Shown here: positions 48,141-61,014 of the stretch, one piece after another | How positions within the stretch are numbered: position 1 is the stretch's first letter | Layout of the letters: every line of letters starts with the position of its first letter | Assembly (NCBI GenBank): GCA_028673005.1 | Contig: CM054116.1 | Span: 39,188,577-39,252,576, forward strand | Direction: 5' to 3' | DNA: 64,000 nucleotides | Origin: Tanypteryx hageni | Lineage: Eukaryota; Arthropoda; Insecta; Odonata; Petaluridae | Made by a program: the position numbers and the translations under genes | Notes under the pieces: generated by a model | What the model was told of the DNA's origin: nothing | Seen by the model: the letters and a program-made list of their open reading frames with translations, nothing else | Databases searched by the model: none

Positions 48141-49699
48141 CTCCCGTCACCAACATCCCAATTCTATAATGCCGCCGTCAACAAAGCCTCGCACTTCTCG
48201 GAGTTTCATGGCATCTCTTGGCCCGACGGACTATTTCGTTTTTCTCTGATGCCTTCCGTTTTATCCAAATGAGTAATTCTCAGATTATTTTATTAATGCT
48301 ATTTCTTAAGATCGACGTGGCCTCCCAAAAGTCCTTTTAGTCCAAGTGTTAAGACTGACAGTGAGTAACGAAAATGGAACACATTTATGGTTTGATCATT
48401 TGTCACAATTATTTAGAATTGTTAAGAATATTGGTAATATTATAAGTCCCTTTACTCTTAGGTATAGTGAACTGCAATTGCGATTATTGGTGGTTTTTTC
48501 TCTCGCTTTCTTCAGTTTGATGATGAGCGACCAGAATACGTTTTAAATGGAGGAGTGCGTTATATTTTTACTGCTCAATCTTATAAAGGGGTAAATGGAC
48601 TTTGAAATACCCTGTTGTACTATCTAACATTTCATCTGCTAATTGATGAAACACTGAAAATTATTTATCGCTTTAGGTGGTAATATTATGTTCAAGTATT
48701 AGGAGAGATTTTGGAATTCTTGAGATATAGGTAACAGATATAACAAAAAATATCTCTATGCTTAAATTGAATATTTAGCGAAAGTGGTATTTTTTGTATT
48801 AATACCTTCACGTTTCTTTTGGAATTTTATTTTTGCTAATGGTGGATGTGAGCGATGGAACGAATCAACTCCTTTAGAGAACCAGTGGAAAGGAAATTGA
48901 ATTGAGAGAAAATTAAATCAAAGACGGTCGAGAAAATGATTACAGTTAAACTATTTTTTTTACAGTCGCTTGAGCTATTTCATATGAAATGTTAGAATTC
49001 GGGCTATTCTATTTCTATTTCTATTCTATTCCAATCATAAGAGGGTAAATTGGAACTCAAATTTAAAAACTATTTTCTAAAATATAATCTTTTACGTAAT
49101 AGGTTTTAAGGTTAATGTACACTATTTTTTTATGATGAGGCAATAGCGGATTTTTTCTACCTTTTTAAAACTGTAGATGAGTAATAATGTCGACGATATG
49201 ATTCACTTGCTGACAAGTTCTAAATGCAATAATGCAAAAAGATTATGTCATGTCAAATTCCAGGGTGTACTCTCCACCGTCTAACAAGCTCGGCTTTCCA
49301 TCTACTGGAAATATTATAGAAGATTGATTCTTAATTTTACACAAATACTAAAATTCAGCGTTAAGTTTTTATACCGTAAATTTTTATTATTATCTTTCAA
49401 AGATGGCGGAAAAGTAAAATCGAGATTCTGAAACAGATAAAATCGCTCCTCTTTACGCCGAGAGGAAAATTCGGCGAAATTCGCGTTTGAACCGTCGGCG
49501 AGAAAATGAACTTATCCGAGGTGGCGTAACAAATCCGTTCGCTGTCAAATTAATTTTCCTTTGAATTTAAAAGGGGACCAAACTAACTTCACGAGCGGGA
49601 TCGTCGTTATCGCGTCTCACGAAAATTTTCGACGCCGAAGAGGTTAAAAATGAAACCCCGCACTTCAAAGAAAAATTCGTGTTTGCGCATAATTTTCGC

Positions 49700-50460
49700 C
49701 CCCCTTCTTCCGTCGTCCTTCCATCCCTTTTCCCATCCTCTATCTAGACATCACGTCACCCAAAGAACATCCAACCCAGTCACGTGAGCCGCTGCGTATG
49801 GCCAGCGGCGTCCTCTCTCTCTCCCTTCTTTTATCCTCCCTCCTCTCCTCGTCAGATCTTCCGTCTTCTCCTTTCTTCCTGCCCTCGCCGGCTGTGAGAG
49901 AGAGAGAGAGAGAGCGTGTTTGGCAATAGAGAGCGCGCGGCGGCAGCGCAGAGAGTTATGAGGGAGGCGAGAGTAAAAAGATATACTGGTAAAGGAGGGA
50001 GAGGAATGGAGAGTAGGAAAGGAAGAGGGGAACGAAGAGAGAGAGAGAGAGAATCATAGGACGTCGGAGGAGCAAGGGGACGTGCATTCGTTGGGTCGAT
50101 ACGGCGCATTTGGGTTGGCCACTTGAGTTCGAAGGCTGTGCCGCTTGCTTGAGGGGAAGAGAGAAGAGAGAGATGGAATGAGGGAGGTAGAAGGGCGGAG
50201 AGAGCGGGAAAAAGAGGGAGGGGGTTCGAGTGGAGAAGTGGGGAGTTTCGGTAGTATTCTCGAGTCCTTTATAAGTTCCCTCTCTCCTTACTTTTCGATC
50301 GTGAGTGAGAGGGTGGATGAGGAAGGAGATGTTGCGAGAGGAAGACTCACTCCAGTAGCTCGTGGAGACCCGAGGTCTTCCTCTCCGTCACGCGGAGCAA
50401 CGCCTCCGGGTGTGAGGCCCCACTCTCTCTCTTTCTCTCTCTCTCTTTCTCTCTCTCTCA
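49700..50460. repeat. Pyrimidine-rich tract switching to purine-rich
   Basis: CT-rich at 49,700-49,890, GA-rich at 49,890-50,330, with a further (CT)n run at 50,422-50,460. The 170-codon plus-strand frame 50,145-50,657 is Arg/Glu/Gly-rich then Ser/Leu-rich, tracking composition. Confidence 0.65.
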
Positions 50461-51312
50461 GACTGCGTGTCGTCGTCATTGGATGGAAAGTTGGGAATTA
50501 TGCGCGGCATGAGGGTGAAGCGGCCTCTCCACTGGATTGCGGATTAATAGGACGGCTAACGAGTGTCTCCGTGCGTTTCGTTTGCGCCCGCCATTCGTCG
50601 AATGATGCGATAGGGCTAATAATGGGGATGATTTTCCGAGAGTCAAGGTCTAATTAGAATAATTACGAGTCATTGTTCGTTCGAGTTTCCTACTTCTCTT
50701 TGCGTCGCAACTGCATGCGCAAATGAGGCCTCTGCCCCGCTTCCTCAGAGTGACGTCGCGTGTATGTTTCGACTTCAAAGAAAAGTTTTTTATTTGCAGG
50801 TTCTGGCTAGTAGGGAAGTAAAACGAACATCACTAGTTTATGTGACGCAGTTTGTTTATTTTCTTTGCCTGAAACGATTAATTTTCTACTTGATTAATTA
50901 ATACTAATTTGGTTGAAACGTAATTTTTATGGAAGGAGTAAATTGCCGAAACTGTTTTGATATAATTACATTTTAATCTGTAAGGTAATTAAGACGCTAT
51001 TATCAAGTAAGCAAGCTAAACTAACGCCTAAATAAAAAGCTTGTAAATGGTTACAACAGAGCTTTACAGAATTTTAACTATGATTTGTGATCTCCGTAAT
51101 TGTTTTATTCTCTGAAAATAATTTCTCCCATCCTCTATTCCATGAGGGGTAAATGAAGTTGACCGAGGTATAATTTTCTTTATCAAATATAGTTTCTTAG
51201 TTATCAAATGCATAGATAAGAAAAATTATTTTAACCAATACGTCATATCGGTGTTTTCCATAAATTTTCAATACTATTTTGTTCACTGCGAATAAATAAG
51301 AATAACTATATA

Positions 51313-51833
51313 CAGTGCAACCTCCATAATCCCAACTAATTAATTCAAGGATGTGTTCTGATTATCGAGGTGTTCAGATTATTGGATTCTAAGTATATGA
51401 CCACGTTTTTAAGAAAAGATATTTATTATAATGTATTGTAGGTACATTTACACAGTAAAAACTGGAAATTTATATATACCTACTTGATTACATCTTGTTA
51501 AAGTAATTAGCCATCCATATTTTTTGTTTTATTCCTTTCCCTAGTTACTCCACACTGGGCCGCGGCAGTAGGAATGGGCGATATCGGCACGGCCGGCCGC
51601 CGTGCAGATATCGCCCATTCCTTTTAAAACAATGCTTCAAAGGATCATCTATTCAGCCGCAAGAGGCGTTAGTATTGGACATCTGTGTCCGACTTTGTTA
51701 CAAAATAAAAGCTTTAAATTTCACTTTCCGACGCTCGCTTCGCTTAACCGACACTTCACACCTGATGTTGAGAAACAGTTCGAATTATTGGGAGTTCGGA
51801 TTACCGTGGGTTCGGATTATAGAGGTTGCACTG
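51313..51833. mobile_element. Pogo/Tigger-like MITE with TA target duplication
   Basis: The left end CAGTGCAACCTCCATAATCC (51,313) faces GGATTATAGAGGTTGCACTG (ending 51,833), with TA on both sides (51,311-51,312 and 51,834-51,835). Termini starting CAGT, followed by an AACCTC block and an ATAATCCGAA-like block, with a TA target, are typical of pogo/Tigger elements. The 521-bp interior has no transposase; its 89-codon frame (51,602-51,871) runs out through the right terminus. The interior keeps other copies of TTCGGATTA-like motifs and contains a GC-rich hairpin, listed separately. Confidence 0.85.
51570..51622. repeat. GC-rich near-perfect hairpin nested in the MITE
   Basis: AGGAATGGGCGATATC (51,570-51,585) is the exact reverse complement of 51,607-51,622. 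Inside it GCACGGC (51,587-51,593) faces GCCGTGC (51,599-51,605) across a 5-base loop, with one unpaired base on each side. Its composition is very unlike the AT-rich MITE around it, which suggests a separate fold-back insertion. Confidence 0.75.
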
Positions 51834-53034
51834 TATTGATTAGTCGTTACGGCCGAACAACGTTTTTGTAAATGGTTGAAATTTTTTTTCCACTCATTAC
51901 ATGCGCTTCTGTCGTTTGAGATCGCTAATTTCATTAACGTTACTAGCTCATCAGATTTCCCTATTGTTCTCGGTTTGTTCGTGATTTATGTCACGGGAAA
52001 ATTTAATAACCAATCTAAAATTTTGGCATATTGATTATCGTCAAATTTCAAATAAAACCAGGTTCCAGGAAAAGGATAGTTTCATTTTATTCATTACACT
52101 CACTTGTCAAATTTGGTGTAACGAATATTGCTCTGACCTGTACCACTGTTGTCTGTTTAGCTACATTTACATTAACCGGAACATTTTTCAATGTTTCCCT
52201 ATGTTGCTTTGGCATTTATAATTAACTTAATTAGCGGAAAACGGGCAAATCCTTTCGAATGGTGTTTTTCCAGCGCGATCAGCGTTGAAGAGGAAATATA
52301 TTCATTAAACTGTTGTATTTTCTGGTGTCCCTTTGCGAAGCACATTTTTCATTGGAGCAGAATGTTTTTAATAGCTGCGTTGTTTTAATTGTGTTAGTCC
52401 GAATAATTTTAAAAATCAAGTTTTCCTAGTATAAATGGACCATATTCGATATTAATAATTATTTCAAAGTTGAAATCTCAGCTTTATGCCCTGAGATTAT
52501 CGAATCGAGTCCGTTTGAAAAAATACCATAGTGCTCGACTGAATAAAACCATTATCAACTCATTTGGCTTTTCCCAACTTTGATCAAATGAATGATAGCC
52601 ACAGTGAAAAACCATTTTCATCTCATATACTATATTATTATTTCACCCATTTAATGCGAAATTTCACGTCTCCCTTTTTAAATCCTTTATGGTCCTCTTT
52701 GAATCATAAACAAGTACGACTCACGGTAGAAATTAACGTATTCGATCGACTTTCTTATTTACGTTTTCGACGGAGTAACCTTAACTCCAGGACATTAAAA
52801 TTATTCCCGAGAGAGAAGCGGAGAAAGATAGTGCGAGCCATCGAATTATATCCCGTGGCACCAATAGGAAGAGACAGGAATAAAGATGGAAGACGAGGAT
52901 GGAGGCCATTTAGTGGCCTAGGAGAGCAAGTTTCCTTTTAAAATCCTGGTCCCTCCGAAGTAAAGTACATTTCTTTTTAAATCGTGAATTTTTTTTCACT
53001 TTTGAGATTTCCATTTTTTTGTTTTTGGGGAAAG

Positions 53035-53770
53035 CTGGTTGCTCTCGGTGCAGGAGAAATGAGGGCAACGGGGGGAGGAGGAAGAGGAGGGGAAGGCGGG
53101 GATAGGGAGGTCCAGGGGGCACTTTTGGATGTAATATAATGGGTTCCTTCCAGACACCGGTCGGAAGACGACGGGAGGAGACGGCCGCAGAAAATGGAGA
53201 ACGAAAGAATAAACAGGAGTAGAATTAAAGGGAAAAAATGAAGAGAGAAAGAGCGCGCACATCCACGTTTCGACCGTGTTTTTTTTCGTCTCTTTCGCTT
53301 CAAAAATTTCTCCCGAGTTTCCACTTTTTTTGTTTCGTTCCGTTTTTGTTTTTCTTCCATTTTTTCCCTCCCTTCCATTCTCTTTTTTCCCCGTCCCGGA
53401 AGGAGTAGTTTTTTTGTCCGCGGCATTTTTTTGCTGGAAAAAAGGTTTTCGGCGTATCCTGCGGGAAGATGGGAGTAGGTGGAGAGGGAGTTAAGAGGGC
53501 GGAGCGGACTAAGAAAGGCCGTAGGGGAAGGGGGGAGTACGTCAGACGGGACAGAGGGGAGAGATGGGAAGGGAGATAGAGGAGGTCCAAGATATTTGCT
53601 GTTAAGGACGCGAAAGGAAGATCGGAAAAAAGGAATGGAAGTTGGATCGCGGAAAGAAAATCCTCGGAATGAACAGAATTAGCCGAATAGAATGAGAGAG
53701 AGCCGAGGATAAGGAAAAACCTTACCGAATGTTTAGAGGAAGGGAAAGAGGGAGTTGTGCTAAGTATCGA
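53035..53770. repeat. Purine / pyrimidine / purine tract
   Basis: GA-rich at 53,035-53,270, pyrimidine- and T-rich at 53,275-53,410, GA-rich again at 53,460-53,770. Frames on both strands are Arg/Lys/Glu-rich or Phe/Pro/Ser-rich accordingly. Confidence 0.65.
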
Positions 53771-54479
53771 AGGGAAAAGGACGACGTGGATGGATTAATA
53801 TCGATCTACGAATCGATCTATTGAAATTGCTTACCCTTCGCAGTCCATATTAATACTCGGAAGCCTTGATTGCAAATCTTCCGAAGTTAAAAAAAAAAAA
53901 ATTTTCTTGCTTATATTTTTTTGGCGATTTTTTTATGCCGAGGCCCGATTTCCGAAAAAAAATTAAACTCGTGATTAACCAGTATGGTAAGGCTTTGCAT
54001 AATAAAGAAGCTTCAAGGACGTGCCAGCTGGGGTTTTTTGATTGAATAAAAATGTGTATTTCGACGCAATAACGTTTTTTCGTCCCTACCAATTCATCGC
54101 CTTGATTATCCTTTCTAGCGAATAAATATATAACTTCTTTTGGATTATTATTTTCGGCGTTTTCATTTATGTCCGACCCCCGTTTATTATATATTCTCTC
54201 CGAAGAGCAGGTATTGGGACTATGTTGGTTTTTCAATGGACTCAGCCGTAGAATCAATTTTGATTTAATTAATATTGCTATTTTGCGAAGCCGATTTTTA
54301 AATGAAGCGTGTTCGACTCAATTGAAGTATGATTAACCCTTCTCCACATTAGGAAAATAGTTCAGTTTTTATGAGTATCTATATTATTAACAAAATCCAC
54401 TTGGGAAGGCTCCACTTTGTGGATAGATTCCATTTAAATGAAATACTATTAGCCCACTTTCCAGAATGGAAATAGACGT

Positions 54480-54665
54480 ATAGTTTTGTCGTTATGTCTG
54501 ACTGTCCGTCTGTCTCCCCCCCCCCATTTAACTTTTGAACCAATAGACCGATTTTCATGAAACTTGGTGGAAATCTCTTGCTACATGGACCGAGTTCCCG
54601 GGGATAGTTTTTGTTTGAAGATTGAAGTCCCGGGTTCGATTCCAGGAACTATCCTTCCCATTTTA
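54480..54665 (+). repeat. Short interspersed repeat with C10 run and box-B-like motif
   Basis: Starts with GACTGTCCGTCTGTCT and ten C (54,516-54,525), then AACTTTTGAACCAATAGACC and TTTTCATGAAACTTGGTGG, a leader common in arthropod transposons. It ends near CCCGGGTTCGATTCC (54,631-54,645), which resembles a polymerase III B box, but no A box or tRNA fold accompanies it. It partly resembles family D (8,440-8,650), which also has GTCC repeats and a CCCGGATTTGACTCCGGG block. Confidence 0.45.
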
Positions 54666-55744
54666 TTTACATGGACAATCTGAAATCCATTGTGCAGGGT
54701 AATTTTCTCTTGCACATTAAAATATCTTAGAATTGTAATATCGGAGCGAGTTTTGTACTATTCTCTTAGGAAAGAAATGAAGATTCTAATTTTTATCGTA
54801 GAATTTTACTTATCGATTGTATTTATTAGAATTTTGCGTAAATACTGGCGATTTTGCAGTTTTTATCACTCATTATGAAAGTGTTGCCATAACAACTATT
54901 GTTGGATTCAGATTCGGTATATTCTAATAGGTACGCGTTATTTCGGCCGCACAAATACGCGTGATCAATTTAATATTCCGTTCGAATGTATTTGTAGTAT
55001 TTTATAACGCTAAATTATGAAATTTGGGAACACGTAAAGCTACATATCCGCGATGACTTTAAAGCTATTAAAGCCAATATAAATATTAAATAAATGATTA
55101 AATGGAAAGTAGGAATCATAAGTTCTGTTTGGATCATCTTGTTTTTATTTGGGCATATTGAGTATTTATGTCAAATAAATATGAAAAAACAAAAGTTCTG
55201 ACGTTCATTAAGGTGATTGATTTATATCTGCTTATTTATACCAATCGGCTATTAGCAGCAATTTCATCGATCTTCTTCAACCTACTCCCTATCAGCAATA
55301 TCCATTTCACTGCGCGTCATTTTTGTATCACTATTCATAGCTATAAAAGATGCAGTTAAGATATACCCAGACATTAAAGTGGCAGTTGGACATGAAGCAA
55401 ACAGAGATGGTTCTGAAAGGTCCCGCCGCCATTTAATTCTTGAGCGAATTATTTTTGCGTCAAAAGGAATTCCAAAGATCAAAGGATCCGCGCCTTTTAA
55501 CTGTCACTCAGCCTCCAGGCGAAGGGGTTTTGAAGTGTTCCTCTGTAGTAGTATCTGAACTTAAAATTTCATGCTCCATTAATTCTTCGAGTTTTTTTTG
55601 TCAATAACCCTTGAACTCTTGAGCCCCTTACAAATATTATTATTATAGCATTCGTTCCTGGAGAACTGCGACATAAGCACTAGACCAATAAATAGCGAAG
55701 GGACCCAAGCATGAGTCCAGGTAAATATATTTATAGGCGGGGAA

Positions 55745-56050
55745 ATAGTGGTAGGGAAAGAAATGGTGGGTTTCAGGGAGAGGGAGTGAATGCAAGGGAG
55801 AGGGAGGGAGGAGTGGAGGGAAGAGAAAGAAAAAGATGGGAGTGATATAGAGAGACAGGTGTGGACCAATATTAGGAAAGGTCAATTCGAAAGGAGAGGT
55901 TGCTTTTTCAAAGTGTGCGGGCGTAGCGGACGGATGTGGTGGGAGCATTGGAAGTGCGCGTCTCAGAGCTGGAGGTAGGGAGAAAGAGGACAGAAGAGAT
56001 AAGGAAAGAGAGAGGAAGGGAGGGAGAGAATGATGTGGGCGGAATTTGCC
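55745..56050. repeat. Purine-rich tract
   Basis: GA-rich on the plus strand. Overlapping frames on both strands (62-106 codons) are compositional. A smaller GA tract lies at 57,190-57,290, next to a GT/GC-rich run at 57,026-57,090. Confidence 0.6.
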
Positions 56051-58734
56051 AAGACTTTGTTTTTACACGTGTGGGAGTGTCTGAGCCCCGAGGTAATGTT
56101 AGAAGCACGAGGTACTGTACGCCATGCGTCCAAACTCGTCTTTATGTCTCTCTCTCCTACACTCCCGTGTGCTGTTATTTCAAAGGGTTTGGAAACGTGT
56201 TGATTCAGGTTGAGCTACTGTCGATGTTGCTGCACTCTAGGCGAAGATGGAACTAGACTAAAAAAATCATCCGCGGAAGCAATTTAGGGCGGAATATTAA
56301 CTTGAGCGCTTCGCGAACGGATGTTTTCCTTTCTGGATAAGTCGATAAGGATTGTATATTTTTTAAAGCTTTGGAGCCCGGAACTGATGAGGGATATTGT
56401 ACCATGCACGTCATGTTTTGATAAACAGCGCGGGGAAGCGTGGTATTGGCGTATATATTCCGGTCAATTTGCTATTTACGTATTCCAACAGGCCACTTAA
56501 TGACCTCCCCTCGCGTATAAGTATTGTTGGTTTTTGCGGAAGGATACAAATTTGCCAATTTCGTATGGAGTGCGACATTTTCTATAAAAAAGGTACATTT
56601 GTATATGTTATTATCTTAAAATCTTCATCACGTTATCACTAATTTTAGTTCACATGCATAGAAATTCATAAAAACGAAAGCAGTAACAAGGTGCAAACAA
56701 ATATTATATTAATATTTACGCTTATAAATGTGGTTTTCATAACGAGAAAAGATGAAGTATCTGAAGTATTGAAGCATATTCCACCCATCAATTATCCCTA
56801 TTGTATTGTTTACTTTAATTTACGCCGTCTTATGGCGACTGCTCAAGCGCGTTTTTAACGCGAGAAGAGCATTTTTTTAACCCGCGCCAGCCATTCGCCG
56901 CCGACGGTCAATTTCTCCGCGATAGGAATAGCAATCCGTTCTTCGAATTACAAAAATGTTCCATCTGCGCCACGGAAGAGAAAAAAAATCAAGATGAAAT
57001 TAATGCCAACACTCATTATCCTCAGGTGTGTGTGTGTGGCAGTGAGAGCGCGTTTCGTGTGTGTGTGTGTGCGCGCGCGTGTTTGCGTGAGTTTGTTTAT
57101 AAACCCGAGTGCGATCGTCCGAAAAGACCCGCAGCGAAAACACACAGGCTCACGTACTACAAATACGCCACGGCGGTTCGAAATCCAATAAGTGAGGGAG
57201 AGAGGGAGATAGGGACAGAGAGAGAGAGAGAAAGAGATGTAGATGGATGTAAAGAGAGGCACGGAGAAAGAGAGAGAGAGGATATTTTTTTGGCCTTGCC
57301 TTGACATTCGCGTAGTCGCTTCTGTCTGCCCCGCTCGGGGTCGTTGAATTTTCGAATAAAATGCGGCTCACAGCCTTCCAATCCTTTAGTAGCATGCAGA
57401 GAGCGGTAGTTTGCGAGAGGATGAGATTGGGAGTGAGGCTAAGGAGGGCGAAAGAGGAATTCCATGTTAAACGGCGATTCCTTCGCTTTAAAACCGTCCT
57501 TCCTGCGCCTCGCGCCGTTCCGCATGCGGCACAAGCCCCTTATTGCGGGAGAGTCGAAAAATAATAATGCTAATGATAGAGGATCTTTAACGGTAAAGCC
57601 TTTGAAAGCACGTTGAGCACTCCGGAATAGCTCGGAAGGGTGTGGGATTCGTTCCGCTTTTGAATTACCCAACCCTAGATGCGAAATACGACTATCAACT
57701 TTTGAATCATTCATCTTTTTTTAATCTAAAAAAAATGAGATAAATGATTGATAAACTTTTTATAACCATTAAAATCACATTTAAGCTTTAATAAGGTTAT
57801 TTCGAACGTTTATCCTGCCTTCTTTAAGTGCAACTTAATCTTTTCATATTGTATCGCCAAATTTTCTAGCCTATTATATATAGTATTATTTTAATTTATT
57901 GGGATACATTAGGATTTACAGTCAGATAATTTTATTCGAAGTGACTGAAAGTGGAGTGCATTGTTCTGAATTAATCTTACTCCTACCATTAATAAAATAA
58001 GGTAATGCATATCCATGTATAGTACGTTCTTATGTAATGATCGGGGAATCATTCACATTCTATGATTGATGAAGCCTTAAGTAACAAACAAAGCCGATCC
58101 CCATCTCATTATAAATTTGAATCTTCTCAATGTTTGTGCGTTTTTAATTGCACAAAAATAGTGATAAATTGAACAAAATCAATGAAAGAATTATTGGCTT
58201 CATTCCATTATATAAGTTTATATCTACAGAAATCGGTCGAGTTAAATATATTTACATTCCAGCCATATTAAGTGCTTATTCATCGGTTGTTGATTCTAAC
58301 GTCGTAAAGATGAGTGACCGTTGAGGACGGCTGCTTTGTTGCTGAAATGCAAATCCGTTTTTTTCGTCAGTTTAATAGGTGCAAGAATATCTGTTTCATC
58401 TAGTAAAAAATATACAACATAGAGACGCGCGGCACGGCAACTATTTGCTTCTTAATCATATATGTAGAGCTATGGAGACCATAAATAATCCTTGTTGAAT
58501 TCATTCCTGTCAATCAACTTAAAAATCTTCGAGTTCCGCGATCTCCCTTCGTGTCGATGAAAATAAGCGCCGCAAGCTTTACGTTACATCGACTCCCGAT
58601 TACGTTAAACCGCGATTCCAAATCCGCGTCTACATAAATTGTCCATCGCTGCAAAAAAACTCGGCCTTGTACTGCGCGGGTGTGTTTTTATTAAATGTGA
58701 CAAGGACAGTAATCGAAAGAAATGCAACTTCGCG

Positions 58735-59760
58735 GGACTCGGGGAGGAGGAAGAGCTGTGGAGGTAGGGGGGGGGAGCGAGAGAGAGAGATAGAGAGAGA
58801 GAGGAGAGGAATGGACGGGAGGGCAAGGAAAAATAGAGGAAAACAGATGAAGGATATGACGTAGGAGGACACAAAAAGGGAGATTTGAAGCAAGATGGTA
58901 GAAAAGAGTGGTAGGGGGATGTGGAGCGGAGTAGAAGAGTGGAGGGGGAACACTCGTTCGGAATTGTCTCGGCTTAGAAGGGAGGTGAAGCTGCTCGGTG
59001 GAGGAGGAAGAAGTGGGAGATGGGAGGGGGTTAGGGGGGGAGGAGAGAAAGGCCGCCTGGCGGGGAGGAGAAAGATGGCAGGAGATGGTTGTGTAAGGGG
59101 TTGGGAGGGGTCAGGGTGCAGCAGCAGCGTCGGAGGGGAGTGAGCAAGTTGTTGGCAAAGGGTGTGAGTGTATGAGTGGTTCGGAGGAAAGGGGTGGATA
59201 TTATTGATTTTGTCTGCTGCCATCCTCCCCCCACCCCTCACCCCAACCTCCTCCTTCCCCACATCCCCCATTCCACAGCCACGTTCCCCACGCACACAAT
59301 CTCCTTTTTTGTCCCTTTCCCTAACCCCTTTTATCCACCCTTTCTTTCTTCCTCCCCTTTTTGCCCCCTTATACGTCCCCTCCCTTTCTGCACCTCTTTC
59401 ATCCATCTCCGATTCCCTTTCTCGCTCTCTTCCCCTTTCTTCTAATCCACTTCTTTTTTCCGTCTCCTCGTTATCCCCTTCCCTCCACCTCTTTTTTATC
59501 GATATCTTCTCCTCCAGACCTCATTCTATTTTTCTCCATCTTTCTTTTATTCTCCTCTCTCCCCTTCCTCCTCTTCCTCCCTCTCCTCTTCTCTCCCTTA
59601 TTTTCTTCCGTCTTTTTTCTTGGATCCTCGTCTCACCCCGCTCTCTTCTTACTCCACCCTTTTCATACTCCTCTTATTTCCCCATCCCTTTGAACGAAGA
59701 GATCTTCTATCCAGGGTCTCTCTCTCCCTCTTCCTCTTTCATACACATATTTTTTATGGA
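58735..59760. repeat. 1-kb tract, purine-rich then pyrimidine-rich
   Basis: Plus strand GA-rich at 58,735-59,205, switching within about 15 bases to CT-rich at 59,220-59,760. This gives a 258-codon minus-strand frame (58,630-59,406) and a 209-codon plus-strand frame (59,168-59,797). Each changes amino-acid make-up at the switch point and has no domain, so neither is called as a gene. Confidence 0.8.
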
Positions 59761-61014
59761 ATTTTTCGTCGGCTTGAAGACGTTTTCAAATCGATAGTCT
59801 AAGCCGAGCGCGATGAATGCTTTTATATTTGTTTTCAAAACGTTAATGGCAACTTTTCCCCCCTCTCCCAAACCTAACCGCGAGATGATTTGTGGTCTTG
59901 GCGAGAAAAAATAAGTGGAAACACGTTATCAGAGTTGTTGCTTCCCTGTATCGATAGGTTGAATCATTTCTGATTTTTCGCGGAAGAAAAAAATGAGTTT
60001 ATTCTGGTTTTGCAATCGGCAAGAAATATTGCCGGTAAGCGTGCGGTAAAATTGTTTCATCATTTAAAAACTAACGTAAATAACAATGAGAAATAATTTT
60101 AGAACATTTTATTAATTTGCCTTCGCTGTAAGACTTTTTGTTGCTACTATTACATTCAATATTCTTACATTTTCCTTTGAAAATTATAGCATTTAGCTAC
60201 ATTCTAGAATTTAATAAAGTTAGTGCAGTAAATTTTTTTGTCGCAGCTGTGGAATATTCATTAAGCAATCACATTTTATCACGAAATCATTAAAATGCGA
60301 GATAAAATAATTATTACTATTTATTTTTTTTTAAATCGCACGTAATATTAAATTCTTGAAATTTCACGCTGCATGCAGCGCATTTCCTGGTTAAATAAAA
60401 ATGCATTTTTATTAATATCCCAGTTGCATCCTGGATGAAATTCAGTCCAGCGTCGCAATTAAAATGAATTAATTTCTTTTTATCTGGAAGGCAGGAATTT
60501 ATTATAATACCAAACCACATAAGTTGTTCCTCTCAGTGTAAAACCTAATATTTCACTTTATTGGACAGGTGAATAATTTTTAGATGCTCCCCAATTTGGC
60601 TCCAATTTTCCCTAAATTGAAATTTGATCAAATGGATAAATAAATCTCTGGGAAACATTATAGTTTTACGAAAAAGGATGTCCTAAGGATATTCTCGAAA
60701 CTGTGCACATTTTTCACTCTTTAAAAATTTCTATTAGAAGCTTATTGATTTCCTGTCCAGAAAGAACAATTTATTTTATTGCAACTCAATTAACTGCAAA
60801 GATTCGCACAGGGGAAACTGCTACTTTTTCATTTATTTTGAAGAAATGAATTCAATTCTTTTCCTACGGAGAGTATAAGCGGATGATCTCTATCCAAGTT
60901 GAAAATAAAAGTTTTTCCCACATATTTATCGTCTTCACTCAGTATATAAACAGAATTCCCCCCTCAATCTCCATTTTCTTCTTCTTTCGTTTGGAAAGAG
61001 CTTTTTTCAAACCG

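Larger units (their letters stand above)
44600..51312. other. Unique non-coding DNA with CT/GA tracts
   Basis: No gene or transposon protein recognised. Holds CT stretches at 46,310-46,375 and 47,685-48,140 and the CT/GA tract at 49,700-50,330. A GC-richer stretch at 46,473-46,661 has an open plus-strand frame discussed in the findings. The 98-codon frame at 45,869-46,165 has no recognisable domain. Confidence 0.5.

Noticed and set aside
54631..54645. tRNA-like box B (GGTTCGATTCC)
   Set aside because: No A box, acceptor stem or anticodon arm at the right distance, so not called as a tRNA gene.
58630..59797. Open frames of 258 (minus) and 209 (plus) codons
   Set aside because: Both lie in the purine/pyrimidine switch tract, have Ser/Pro/Leu/Phe- or Arg/Gly/Glu-rich low-complexity products and change composition where the DNA does. 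Stop codons are rare there by composition.
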